From Litoreibacter ponti (GTDB lineage: Bacteria; Pseudomonadota; Alphaproteobacteria; Rhodobacterales; Rhodobacteraceae), in contig NZ_QBKS01000001.1 of assembly GCF_003054285.1 (NCBI RefSeq), forward strand, positions 1,488,001-1,552,000: a stretch of DNA of 64,000 nt, given 5' to 3'. Both the position numbers and the translations under genes were made by a program. Numbering within the stretch: the first letter of the stretch is position 1; every line of letters starts with the position of its first letter. The notes under the pieces are model-generated. The model ran no database searches, was not told the origin of the DNA, and saw only the letters and a program-made list of their open reading frames with translations. Below, one piece after another: positions 1 through 8,657 of this stretch.

Positions 1-669
1 ACTCTGAAATCTGGGAGATTTCCGGGGATTACTGCGCGCCGCCTACGAAACATTGTCTCAGAATGCTTCGCGCCGCGATACCTGACGGCTGATGGCGAGC
101 CCGCGCTGCATTTGAAGAAACTATCCGCCGAACTCCCCGCATCAGAGCTTGTTCAGCTCATGCTCATCTTTACCAGCCGAGCGAACCCCATTCTTGGCGA
201 CTTCATTCGCGACGTCTACTGGGCACGTTATGCGGGCGGCTACCAAGAGATCTCCAGCGAAGACGCACGGGCGTTCGTTGAACGGGGAATTGACGATGGC
301 AAGACATCGAAACGGTGGTCTGAATCAACGATCCGACGAGTGTCTGCGTACCTAACTGGATGTTGCGCAGACTACGGATTGCTCGAGCGTGGGTTACGAT
401 CAAGTCGGCGCATTCTTCCGTTTCGGATTTCAGCCACGACGAGCGCATATCTTGCCTACGAGCTACATTTCCGTGGCATCGGCGACAACGCCATTCTGAA
501 CCATGATGATTGGAAGCTCTTTGGGTTGGAGAGGGACGACGTGCTTGAAGAAATGAAACGTCTTTCTCTGAAAGGTCTCATCATTATCCAATCCGCGGGA
601 GATGTCGTGCGGGTTGGCTGGAAGCAACACGACATGGAGGAGCTTTGCGATGTCCTCGCTAAGGGCTGA
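1..669 (+). CDS. brxA: BREX protein BrxA (5'-truncated by window edge)
   Basis: The frame is open from base 1, so the true start lies left of the window. The visible 222 residues carry the BrxA (DUF1819) pattern: an Arg-rich stretch (ITARRLRNIV), then a helical core with FIRDVYWARY and the ending HDMEELCDVLAKG. BrxA is a small helical DNA-binding component at the head of type 1 BREX phage-defence operons. A TTG at 112 could be mistaken for a start, but family-like sequence continues upstream of it. The 3' end overlaps brxB by 20 bases, implying coupled translation. The identity rests largely on operon position plus this pattern. Confidence 0.8.
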   Translation, partial: TLKSGRFPGITARRLRNIVSECFAPRYLTADGEPALHLKKLSAELPASELVQLMLIFTSRANPILGDFIRDVYWARYAGGYQEISSEDARAFVERGIDDGKTSKRWSESTIRRVSAYLTGCCADYGLLERGLRSSRRILPFRISATTSAYLAYELHFRGIGDNAILNHDDWKLFGLERDDVLEEMKRLSLKGLIIIQSAGDVVRVGWKQHDMEELCDVLAKG

Positions 670-1225
670 CTTTGACGAACTTCGTGAGAGGATTCGGCAT
701 GGCCGCGAGCTCGGGCACGCGAGCTTCGAGCCGATCTACTACCTCATCTTTTCTCCAGACCAAATTTTGGAAGTTAAGCGGCAAACGCCAGCTTGGGAGG
801 CAAAGCTGCACCAAGAAGGATGGGACGTTCACGTCTTTTCGGTGGCCGAGAATCTGTGGGAACTTCTGCAGGAAGACCCCTTCTGGTCCTTGTGCGTTCA
901 ACAAGACAAAGCTTCCCCAGGTGATTGGGCTCGAACGAACCTGGCCCTGGCAGATATTGTTGCAAATGGTGGCGGCCTATTGCGCAGGCTGAAGGACGCT
1001 CTGAAGCCCCTTGAGGGCAACACAAGCGCATTGCTTTTGGTCACAGACCTTGAGGCGCTGCATCCTTTCCTTCGGATTGGCGCGATCGAGAGCCAACTCC
1101 AAGGCAAGTTTCATGTGCCGACGATCTTCCTCTACCCAGGGGTTCGCACCGGCAAGACCCGCCTCAAGTTTCTCGGGTTCTACCCCGAAGACGGCAATTA
1201 CCGCTCTGTCCACGTTGGCGGCTAG
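650..1225 (+). CDS. brxB: BREX protein BrxB (DUF1788)
   Basis: This 191-residue protein starts MSSLRADFDELRERI. The ATG at 650 is preferred over an in-frame ATG at 602 because GGAGG (636-640) lies 9 bases upstream and family members begin near this motif. Visible BrxB-like features are the PIYYLIFSPDQILEVKR segment, the LLLVTDLEALHPFLRI segment and a C-terminal FLGFYPEDGNYRSVHVGG. BrxB is essential for type 1 BREX but its biochemical role is not settled; it is thought to bridge other BREX proteins. It overlaps brxA and lies 27 bases before brxC. Confidence 0.88.
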   Translation: MSSLRADFDELRERIRHGRELGHASFEPIYYLIFSPDQILEVKRQTPAWEAKLHQEGWDVHVFSVAENLWELLQEDPFWSLCVQQDKASPGDWARTNLALADIVANGGGLLRRLKDALKPLEGNTSALLLVTDLEALHPFLRIGAIESQLQGKFHVPTIFLYPGVRTGKTRLKFLGFYPEDGNYRSVHVGG

Positions 1226-1252
1226 AGGCAGAAAGGTTTCAGGGATACCAAA

Positions 1253-4200
1253 ATGAGCATTAGATCTCTCTTCGATCCAAGCAAAGACATCTACAGGACC
1301 ATCGAGAAGGTCATCACTTATGGCACTGCTCAGGAAGACCGCCTGAAGTCAGAGATTGCCGAATACGTTGTGACCGAAAGCATAGAGGAGCAGTTCAGAC
1401 GGCTTCTCGATCGCATGCAACTCGCAATGGAGACAGGCGGCGAAAATGAAGTGGGCGTGTGGGTTTCCGGCTTCTATGGATCGGGCAAAAGCTCGTTCAC
1501 GAAGTACCTTGGCCTCGCGTTCGATGACCAGCGCACGATCGAAGGAACGCCTTTCATCAAATATCTGCAGGATCGTCTGCATAAGCCGCAAACCAAAGCC
1601 CTGCTGAACACGGTTGCACAGCGTTTCCCCGCGGCCGTTGTGATGCTCGACCTGGCAAGCGAGATGCTGGCAGGCGCGACGATGGAGGACGTGTCCACCG
1701 TCCTCTACTTTAAGGTGCTTCAATGGGCTGGCTACTCCCGCAACCTTAAGGTCGCGGCATTTGAGCGAATGGTCGAAAAAGATGGCCGTACCGAGGAGCT
1801 ATATCGTCTCGTCGCAGAAGCACTGCCAGGCGCGACATGGGATCGCGTACAGAACAACCCCCTGGCTATTGATGGCCTAATCCCAAAAATCGCGCACGTG
1901 ATGTATCCGGCTTTGTTCCCAGAGGCGAAGAGCTTCTCTTCGAGCACGGAAGGATTCTTTCAGTTTGAAGACCAACGCGTCCAGGAGATGATCGACATTG
2001 TTCGCTCCAAGAGTGGCAAGCAGAACATCATCTTTATCGTCGATGAGGTGGGTCAATATGTTGCTTCCCGCGACAACCTGATCCTCAATCTGGATGGTCT
2101 TGCCAAGAACCTGAAACGTCTCGGAGATGGCAAAGCCTGGATCATCTCAACGGCCCAGCAAACGCTCACGGAAGACGATCCACGGGCCGCACTCAACTCA
2201 GATAAGCTCTACAAGCTCAAGGATCGTTTTCCGATTCAGATCGATCTGGAATCCAGCGATATTAAGGAAATCTGCTACCGGCGCCTGCTTGGAAAATCAC
2301 CCAGCGGAGAGGAGCAACTTGGGAAGTTGTTTGACGCGCATGGTCAAGCGCTTCGGCAAAACACGAGGCTCCAAGATGCGAAATACTACGATGCCGACTT
2401 CAGCCGTGAGACGTTCATAAACCTGTACCCCTTCCTTCCCGCGCACTTTGATATTCTTCTCCATCTGCTCGGTGCACTAGCCAAGTCGACTGGAGGCATT
2501 GGCCTTCGATCCGCCATTAAGGTCGTCCAGGATGTTCTGAAGGGTGAAGGCGGATCAACCGCCATGGCAGATCAGCCAATTGGCTGGCTTGCGACGACCG
2601 TTACGCTCTACGACGAACTTGAGAAGGACATTCGACGGGCTTTCCCGTCAGTGCATCAGGCCATTGGGAAAGTTCTCATTCGCTTCCCAGATGGCGATCT
2701 CCATCAGGATATCGCTAAATCAGTCGCGGTTCTTCAGATCCTCGGGAATTTGCCCGTGAGCGTCCAGAATGTCGCCAGCTTGATGCATCCCTCAATCACC
2801 TCAGCATCCCAACTCGACAAGGTGAAAGAAGCTGTTGATGAGATGCTCGGCGACGTGTTGGTTCCGCTCGGAGAGAAGGACGGAAACCTTGTCTTCTTGA
2901 GTGAGAAACTTCGCGATATTGAGCAAGAGCGTGGAGCGCTGGCGCTTCGCTCCGTCGATGTTCGGCGGATCTTTAGCGACTCTGTTCGTGAAGTATTCGA
3001 CCCGTTGCCAAGGGTCAGCCTCCACGGGACTTTGGCTGTTGCGTCCGGGATCAAAGTTCAATCTGGCAGTGCCGTAACAAGCCTTGCTGGAGATCAAAAC
3101 ACCGTCCAGACGGTCCTGGAGCTGGAGGCTGCCACCGACTACGACGCAGCGCGCAATAGGATGCTCGACGACTCTCGCAGCCGTACCGGGCGGAACATCA
3201 TCGGCTTGCTTGCCCGCTCAAATCCAGAAATGGACGATTTGGCAAACGATATCTATCGGTGTCAACGCATTGCCGAACTTCATCGGAACGAACCCGACCA
3301 GGAAGTACGCGACTACTGTTCTGGCCAATTGGACAGGGCTGCCAAGTTAGCCACGCAACTTCAAAGCAAAATCAAGCAAACGCTCCAGGCCGGATCGTTC
3401 GTTTTTCGTGGCCAGGCGACTGCTGTGTCTGCTCTGGATCCCAATCTGCTGGATGCAGCCAAGAAGCTCCTGAATGATGTGGCGACGCAGGTGTTCGATC
3501 GCTACATCGAGGCTCCTGTTCGTGCAGGTACCGATACTGCTGAGAAATTCCTGAAGGTAGCCAACCCCGCCGCGATAAGCAGCGGAATTGATCCGCTTGG
3601 CCTCGTTCAAACCACCTCCGGTCGAGCATCTTTCAAGACCGACCACAAAGCGATGACAAGCATTCGAGACTACATCGACAAACGCGGCACAGTAGATGGG
3701 AAGCGGCTTCTAGACGACTTTAGTAGCGATCCATTCGGATGGTCACCTGACACGACCCGCTACATTCTTGCCGCCATGCTGATGGCCGGAGAAATCAAAT
3801 TGAAGGTCTCTGGTAGAGAAGTGACCGCCGCTGGTCAGCAGGCCATCGACGCGCTCAAGACAAACAATTCGTTCAAACAGATAGGCGTTGCCCTTCGGGA
3901 TGAGCGCCCGTCCAATGAAACGCTTGGCCGCGCGGCAGATCGACTAACCGAGTTAATCGGCGACATTGTCATTCCGCTTGAACAGGAAATCAGCAAAGCC
4001 GCCGCCAAGCATTTCCCACGCTTCCAACACGACTACGGCTCGTTGGGAGAGAAGCTCGGCGGTTTGGGGCTTGCTGGCGGCGACCGTGCCCGAGTGATGA
4101 ACCAGGAACTTGCTGACGTCATGTTCACCGACGCCTCAGACGCGCCACAACGCCTCGGCTCGGAGACGTCTGCACTCTTCGACAACCTCAAATGGGCACT

Positions 4201-4879
4201 TGAGGTAAAGCGTGCGCTGGACAATGGCCTTGATGGAACCCTGCGCGAGCTCCAGTCGCACCGCCAAGATATCGAAGCGCTCCCGGATACAGGCGTGCCG
4301 GGTGAGCTGCGGAACGAGCTGAGCGAAGACCTGTCGGCACTCTCCGAACGCCTCAAAATGGAGGATTTCTTCAAGCATAGCGCGGACTTCAGTTCGCTGC
4401 TCACGCACGTCAAAGGCCGCGTCCGTGAGGCTGTAATCTCGCTTTCAGACCAGCAAAAACTACGCATCAAGGAAGGTGCGGAAGAGCTTCAACGCGTGCC
4501 TGAATGGGGAGAGTTGACCCAGGAAGAGCGCGGCAGCGCCATCGGCCAGCTGGACGGTCTTGAGTTGACGGCGACCCACGACCTTGCGGGCCTGCGCAAG
4601 CTGCTTGCCCGTGACTATGACATCAGCAGCACGATCGACGAGCTTCGGCGTTCGATCCAGCGACAAGGACAGGAACGCATCCGCCAGCGGATCGAGGATG
4701 AGCGCGCCGAGAAAGGCAAGAAGGGCCCGGCCAAGTTCGAACAGGCGATTTCTGTGCCCACCAAAATGACATCGCCCGCAGACCTGGACGCACTCATCCT
4801 CAAACTGAATGAGATCAAAGCCCAGCTCGCGCTCTACGACGAGATTGAAGTCTCGTTCAGCTTCGGCAGTGAGGAGTAA
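1253..4879 (+). CDS. brxC: BREX P-loop ATPase BrxC
   Basis: A 1208-residue protein, the usual length for BrxC/PglY of type 1 BREX. A Walker A motif GFYGSGKSS is visible at residues 73-81 and a Walker B-like IIFIVDEVGQYV near 259-270, followed by a sensor-like WIISTAQQTL. The C-terminal half is rich in predicted coiled coil (ELRRSIQRQGQERIRQRIE) and ends in the acidic SFGSEE. BrxC is the large ATPase required for phage exclusion and for the methylation activity of the complex. It sits between brxB and pglX, with 2 bases separating its stop from the pglX ATG. Base composition is moderately GC-rich and fairly uniform. Confidence 0.92.
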   Translation: MSIRSLFDPSKDIYRTIEKVITYGTAQEDRLKSEIAEYVVTESIEEQFRRLLDRMQLAMETGGENEVGVWVSGFYGSGKSSFTKYLGLAFDDQRTIEGTPFIKYLQDRLHKPQTKALLNTVAQRFPAAVVMLDLASEMLAGATMEDVSTVLYFKVLQWAGYSRNLKVAAFERMVEKDGRTEELYRLVAEALPGATWDRVQNNPLAIDGLIPKIAHVMYPALFPEAKSFSSSTEGFFQFEDQRVQEMIDIVRSKSGKQNIIFIVDEVGQYVASRDNLILNLDGLAKNLKRLGDGKAWIISTAQQTLTEDDPRAALNSDKLYKLKDRFPIQIDLESSDIKEICYRRLLGKSPSGEEQLGKLFDAHGQALRQNTRLQDAKYYDADFSRETFINLYPFLPAHFDILLHLLGALAKSTGGIGLRSAIKVVQDVLKGEGGSTAMADQPIGWLATTVTLYDELEKDIRRAFPSVHQAIGKVLIRFPDGDLHQDIAKSVAVLQILGNLPVSVQNVASLMHPSITSASQLDKVKEAVDEMLGDVLVPLGEKDGNLVFLSEKLRDIEQERGALALRSVDVRRIFSDSVREVFDPLPRVSLHGTLAVASGIKVQSGSAVTSLAGDQNTVQTVLELEAATDYDAARNRMLDDSRSRTGRNIIGLLARSNPEMDDLANDIYRCQRIAELHRNEPDQEVRDYCSGQLDRAAKLATQLQSKIKQTLQAGSFVFRGQATAVSALDPNLLDAAKKLLNDVATQVFDRYIEAPVRAGTDTAEKFLKVANPAAISSGIDPLGLVQTTSGRASFKTDHKAMTSIRDYIDKRGTVDGKRLLDDFSSDPFGWSPDTTRYILAAMLMAGEIKLKVSGREVTAAGQQAIDALKTNNSFKQIGVALRDERPSNETLGRAADRLTELIGDIVIPLEQEISKAAAKHFPRFQHDYGSLGEKLGGLGLAGGDRARVMNQELADVMFTDASDAPQRLGSETSALFDNLKWALEVKRALDNGLDGTLRELQSHRQDIEALPDTGVPGELRNELSEDLSALSERLKMEDFFKHSADFSSLLTHVKGRVREAVISLSDQQKLRIKEGAEELQRVPEWGELTQEERGSAIGQLDGLELTATHDLAGLRKLLARDYDISSTIDELRRSIQRQGQERIRQRIEDERAEKGKKGPAKFEQAISVPTKMTSPADLDALILKLNEIKAQLALYDEIEVSFSFGSEE

Positions 4880-4881
4880 GG

Positions 4882-6771
4882 ATGGCGTTTGATCAATCTA
4901 CCCGTAACCGCCTCCAACGCTTCGTCACCGATGCCCGCCGCACGCTGGAAGAGGAATTCACTCGTCAGCTCCAGAACGACTACGGGCTGGATCCGATTTC
5001 CGGCACGGCTTCCCCGCTCGAAAGCCTACGCCACATCAACGACCAACAGCGCGAGACGGCGCGGATCCTGCGCGACACGCTGGCCCACTACTGCGCCAGC
5101 GCGGACACCGACACAAAGGCTGGCCTCGACCGCATCGTGCGCGAACAGGCCTTCACCGTCCTGAACCGACTCGCGGCCCTTAGGATGGCCGAGGCCCGCG
5201 GGCTGCTGATGGAATCCGTCGGCAACGGCTACCAGGCCAAGGGCTTCCAGCTCTACGCCCGGCTGGCAGGCACCGGCCTGGGTGAAACCGGCGACGCCTA
5301 CCGCGTCTATCTCCAAAGTGTCTTTGACGAGCTGTCACAGGATTTGCCCGGCCTCTTCGACCGCTTCTCGCCCCAGGGCCGCCTGTTCCCGCGTGAGGCC
5401 GCGCTGATCCAGGTTCTCACTCTCATCAATCACGGCGAGATCGAACCGCTCTGGGCCGAAGATGAGACGATCGGTTGGGTTTACCAGTACTTCAACTCGA
5501 AGGAAGAGCGCAAAGCGATGCGCGATGCGTCCCAAGCGCCGCGCAACAGCCGCGAGTTGGCGGTGCGCAACCAGTTCTTCACCCCGCGCTATGTGGTGGA
5601 GTTCCTGGTCGATAACACGCTGGGGCGGCTCTGGTTCAACTGGACGGGTGGTCAGACCGACCTGCGCGACCGCTGCCAATACCTGCTGGTGAAACCGGAC
5701 GAGCAGCCCGAACCCGCCAAACGCCTGCGCGACCCGCGCACGATCAAGCTGCTCGATCCGGCCTGCGGCTCGATGCATTTCGGGCTCTACGCCTTTGATC
5801 TGTTTCTGGAGATCTATCGCGAGGCCTGGGCGTGGGAGCAGACCCATGGCCCCGGCTGCCTGGATACCGAAACGGGTGGCAGCGCTGATCTGAAACCGCT
5901 CAGCCAGACCTATACCGACCAGGAGGCCTTCCTGCACGATGTGCCGCGGCTGATCATCGAACACAACATCTATGGCGTCGATATCGACCCGCGCGCGGCG
6001 CAGATCGCTTCGCTGGCGCTTTGGCTGCGGGCGCAGCGGGCCTGGCATGAGGCGGGCGTGAAGGCCAAGGACCGGCCCCAGGTAGGGCGTGGGCATGTGG
6101 TGGCGGCCGTCGCGCCCCCGTCCGAGGTGGACCTGCGCAATCAGTTCATGGAAAAACTCGATCCCCTGGATGCAGAGCTGTTCGAGAAGACGCTGTTCCT
6201 GCTCAAGGGTCTGCCAGAGCTTGGGGTGCTGTTGCAGGTTGAGAAGGAATTGCCTGCCCTTGTACGCGCCGTGTTTGGCGAGCATGGCGACCTCTTCCGC
6301 GAAGAGGACATGGCGCAATGGCAGAAGGCCGAGACGCGATTGCAAGAAGCCCTGACCGAGTTCGCGCGCGCGGCGCGATCCACTTATCAGGGGCGTCTAT
6401 TCGCAGAGGATGCGCTTCAGGGCCTGAGGATGATTGACCACTGCCGCGAAGTGTTCGACGTGGTGGTTATGAATCCACCCTTTGGGGCGCTGGCGGCAAA
6501 CACCAAGTCAAGCTTGGCGAAAGCTTTTCCGAACAGCAAAAACGACTTGCTATCGATCTTTGTAGAGCGCGGCTTGGAACTCATGAGGGCCGAAGCACGG
6601 ATTGGCGCTATCACATCCCGAACCTGTTTTTTTCTATCCAGTTTTCAAAAATGGCGTGAAGAAGTTGTGCTTGGCATCGCAAGACCCGAGGTCATGGCGG
6701 ATCTGGGGCTGGGCGTGATGGACGATGCCATGGTCGAAGCCGCGGCGTATGTATTGGAGAAGCAGGCATGA
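4882..6771 (+). CDS. pglX: BREX adenine methyltransferase PglX, N-terminal part
   Basis: 629 residues covering the first half of a type 1 PglX (BrxX), the site-specific N6-adenine methyltransferase that marks host DNA in BREX. The SAM-binding motif LLDPACGSMHFGLYAFD is near residues 290-306 and the catalytic NPPF near 530-533, so the catalytic core is complete. The frame stops at TGA (6769-6771), exactly where PglX would continue into its target-recognition half, and the next frame starts in ATGA overlap at 6768. Together the two parts total about 1257 residues, a normal full-length PglX. The gene is GC-rich to about 6480, then visibly more AT-rich. This is either a natural two-chain enzyme or a one-base indel. 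Confidence 0.88.
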   Translation: MAFDQSTRNRLQRFVTDARRTLEEEFTRQLQNDYGLDPISGTASPLESLRHINDQQRETARILRDTLAHYCASADTDTKAGLDRIVREQAFTVLNRLAALRMAEARGLLMESVGNGYQAKGFQLYARLAGTGLGETGDAYRVYLQSVFDELSQDLPGLFDRFSPQGRLFPREAALIQVLTLINHGEIEPLWAEDETIGWVYQYFNSKEERKAMRDASQAPRNSRELAVRNQFFTPRYVVEFLVDNTLGRLWFNWTGGQTDLRDRCQYLLVKPDEQPEPAKRLRDPRTIKLLDPACGSMHFGLYAFDLFLEIYREAWAWEQTHGPGCLDTETGGSADLKPLSQTYTDQEAFLHDVPRLIIEHNIYGVDIDPRAAQIASLALWLRAQRAWHEAGVKAKDRPQVGRGHVVAAVAPPSEVDLRNQFMEKLDPLDAELFEKTLFLLKGLPELGVLLQVEKELPALVRAVFGEHGDLFREEDMAQWQKAETRLQEALTEFARAARSTYQGRLFAEDALQGLRMIDHCREVFDVVVMNPPFGALAANTKSSLAKAFPNSKNDLLSIFVERGLELMRAEARIGAITSRTCFFLSSFQKWREEVVLGIARPEVMADLGLGVMDDAMVEAAAYVLEKQA

Positions 6772-8654
6772 CTGTATTTCTGCGCCTCTTGGCTGATGAA
6801 GAAAAATCTACGAGTCTCCGAGAAGCATGTGACGATCTAAGGCGTAACGCAGACGGACCGAAAATTTACACGATAGCACCGGACTCATTTCGTTCGGTAC
6901 CAGGTGCGCCTTTCGCATACTGGGTAAGTGAAGATGTGCGAAGCATGTTTGCCCAGTTTGATGTTTTTGAAGCCAAGGATCGCTTCGTAAAACATGGTCT
7001 GACAACTGGAAACGATGATCGTTTTGTCAGAGCGTGGTGGGAGACACGCGGTCAAAGCTGGCTGCCCTTTGCAAAAGGTGGAAGCCATTCACCATACTAT
7101 GTGGATCAACAGCTAGTCCTGAAATGGCACACTGAAGGCGCAGAGTTAAGAGCAGGATATACGACTAAGTCCATTCCTGGAACTCGAATGGATGGCAGTA
7201 CCTATTTTGGGCTGGCCGGGCTGACATGGCCGCTGCGTGCGCGCAGCTTTTCACCACAAGTTCTCTCTCGTGGCGGCAGTTTTTCTGCTCGAGGATACTG
7301 CGCATTTTTTGCAGAGGAAAACCTGCTTCCCAGTTTGGCCCTGACCAATAGCAAAGCATTCGACTATATTTTTAAAGTCGCACTTGGTAGATTTGGTTAT
7401 CCAGAATTTATTGTTGGCATTTTGCAAGTATTACCATGGCCCGATTTGGCTGCTGACGCTTCCGAGGAAATGGGGCGTCTGGCGTATCGCTCCTGGTCAC
7501 TCAAACGCAACTTAGACACTATAGATGAGACGTCTCACGCCTTCCTTTTGCCCGCGGCGTTGCGCGCACGTCTTGGAGACTACGACCCACCTTCGATTGA
7601 AACTGAGCTGGCCGATATCCAGGCCGAGATCGATGACATCGCCTTTGATCTCTATGGGTTCAGTGACGCAGATCGCGCCGCGGCGCTCGGTCCTTCCGCT
7701 TCGACGGAGGAGGACAACAGCAACGGAGCCGAAGACGCTGACGAAAGCGAAGACGACGATGGGGCCGAAGCGATCGACCAGACGGACGGTCTGCTCAGCT
7801 GGGCCGCTGGCGTCGCTTTTGGCCGTTTGGACTGGCGCTTGGCCACTGGCGAACGCGAGGCACCGCCCGAGCCGGACCCGTTCGATCCGTTGCCCGCGAA
7901 AAGCCCCGGCATGCTGCCCCACGACGCAGAGCCATTCCATGCCCATTCCGGCATCTTGGTGGACGACCAGGGGCATCCGAATGACCTCGCCCGCCTGATC
8001 GAGGAAGTGCTCGCCCGCGTCGAAGCCCCTGTGCCCGCCGATGTGCGCCGCTGGCTGCAACGCGACTTCTTCCCCCTGCACCTCAAGCAATACAGCAAGA
8101 GCCGTCGCAAGGCCCCGATCTACTGGCCGATTTCGACCAGTTCGGGCAGCTACACGCTCTGGCTCTACTATCCCAGCCTGACCGATCAGACCCTCTTTAC
8201 CGCCGTTAACGACTTCATCGAGCCGAAGCTCAGCCAAGTCGGCCAGGACGTCGCCGCCCTGCGCACCAAAGGCAGCGCCCGGTCCCGAGACGACGAGAAA
8301 AGCTTCGAGGCGCTCCAGGGCCTCGAGCTCGAACTGATCGAGCTGCGCGACACCCTGTTGGCCATCGCCCAGACCTACCGCCCGAACCAGGATGACGGCG
8401 TCCAGATCACCGCCTCACCGCTCTGGCAGCTGTTCCGTCACAAGCCCTGGCAGAAGGTCCTGAAAGACACCTGGACCAAGTTGGAAAAAGGCGACTACGA
8501 CTGGGCCCACCTCGCCATGGCCTACTGGCCCGACCGCGTGCGCGGAAAGTGCGAGACCGACAAGTCCCTCGCCATCGCGCATGACCTGGAACACCTCTAC
8601 GTCGAGCCCGAACCCAAACCCACAAAGGCCCGCGGCCGCAAGAAAGATGGGTAA
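6768..8654 (+). CDS. pglX: BREX methyltransferase PglX, C-terminal (target-recognition) part
   Basis: 628 residues continuing PglX in the -1 frame relative to the preceding gene. It begins MTVFLRLLADEEKS, which reads as an uninterrupted continuation of AAYVLEKQA. A Shine-Dalgarno-like GGAG (6756-6759) lies 8 bases before the ATG, so separate translation is plausible. A strongly acidic linker occupies about residues 311-341 (EEDNSNGAEDADESEDDDG). The C-terminal region contains APIYWPISTSSGSYTLWLYY, typical of the end of PglX, and a basic tail ARGRKKDG. The first ~250 codons are AT-richer than the rest, suggesting a replaced specificity segment. No catalytic motif is present, so it must pair with the upstream half. 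Confidence 0.85.
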   Translation: MTVFLRLLADEEKSTSLREACDDLRRNADGPKIYTIAPDSFRSVPGAPFAYWVSEDVRSMFAQFDVFEAKDRFVKHGLTTGNDDRFVRAWWETRGQSWLPFAKGGSHSPYYVDQQLVLKWHTEGAELRAGYTTKSIPGTRMDGSTYFGLAGLTWPLRARSFSPQVLSRGGSFSARGYCAFFAEENLLPSLALTNSKAFDYIFKVALGRFGYPEFIVGILQVLPWPDLAADASEEMGRLAYRSWSLKRNLDTIDETSHAFLLPAALRARLGDYDPPSIETELADIQAEIDDIAFDLYGFSDADRAAALGPSASTEEDNSNGAEDADESEDDDGAEAIDQTDGLLSWAAGVAFGRLDWRLATGEREAPPEPDPFDPLPAKSPGMLPHDAEPFHAHSGILVDDQGHPNDLARLIEEVLARVEAPVPADVRRWLQRDFFPLHLKQYSKSRRKAPIYWPISTSSGSYTLWLYYPSLTDQTLFTAVNDFIEPKLSQVGQDVAALRTKGSARSRDDEKSFEALQGLELELIELRDTLLAIAQTYRPNQDDGVQITASPLWQLFRHKPWQKVLKDTWTKLEKGDYDWAHLAMAYWPDRVRGKCETDKSLAIAHDLEHLYVEPEPKPTKARGRKKDG

Positions 8655-8657
8655 CGA

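Noticed and set aside
602..649. Upstream start for brxB at 602
   Set aside because: The sequence is brxA coding in another frame; the ATG at 650 has the ribosome site.
6755..6775. Programmed ribosomal frameshift joining the PglX halves
   Set aside because: No slippery X-XXY-YYZ heptamer or evident downstream pseudoknot; the ATGA overlap with a GGAG site better fits reinitiation or an indel.
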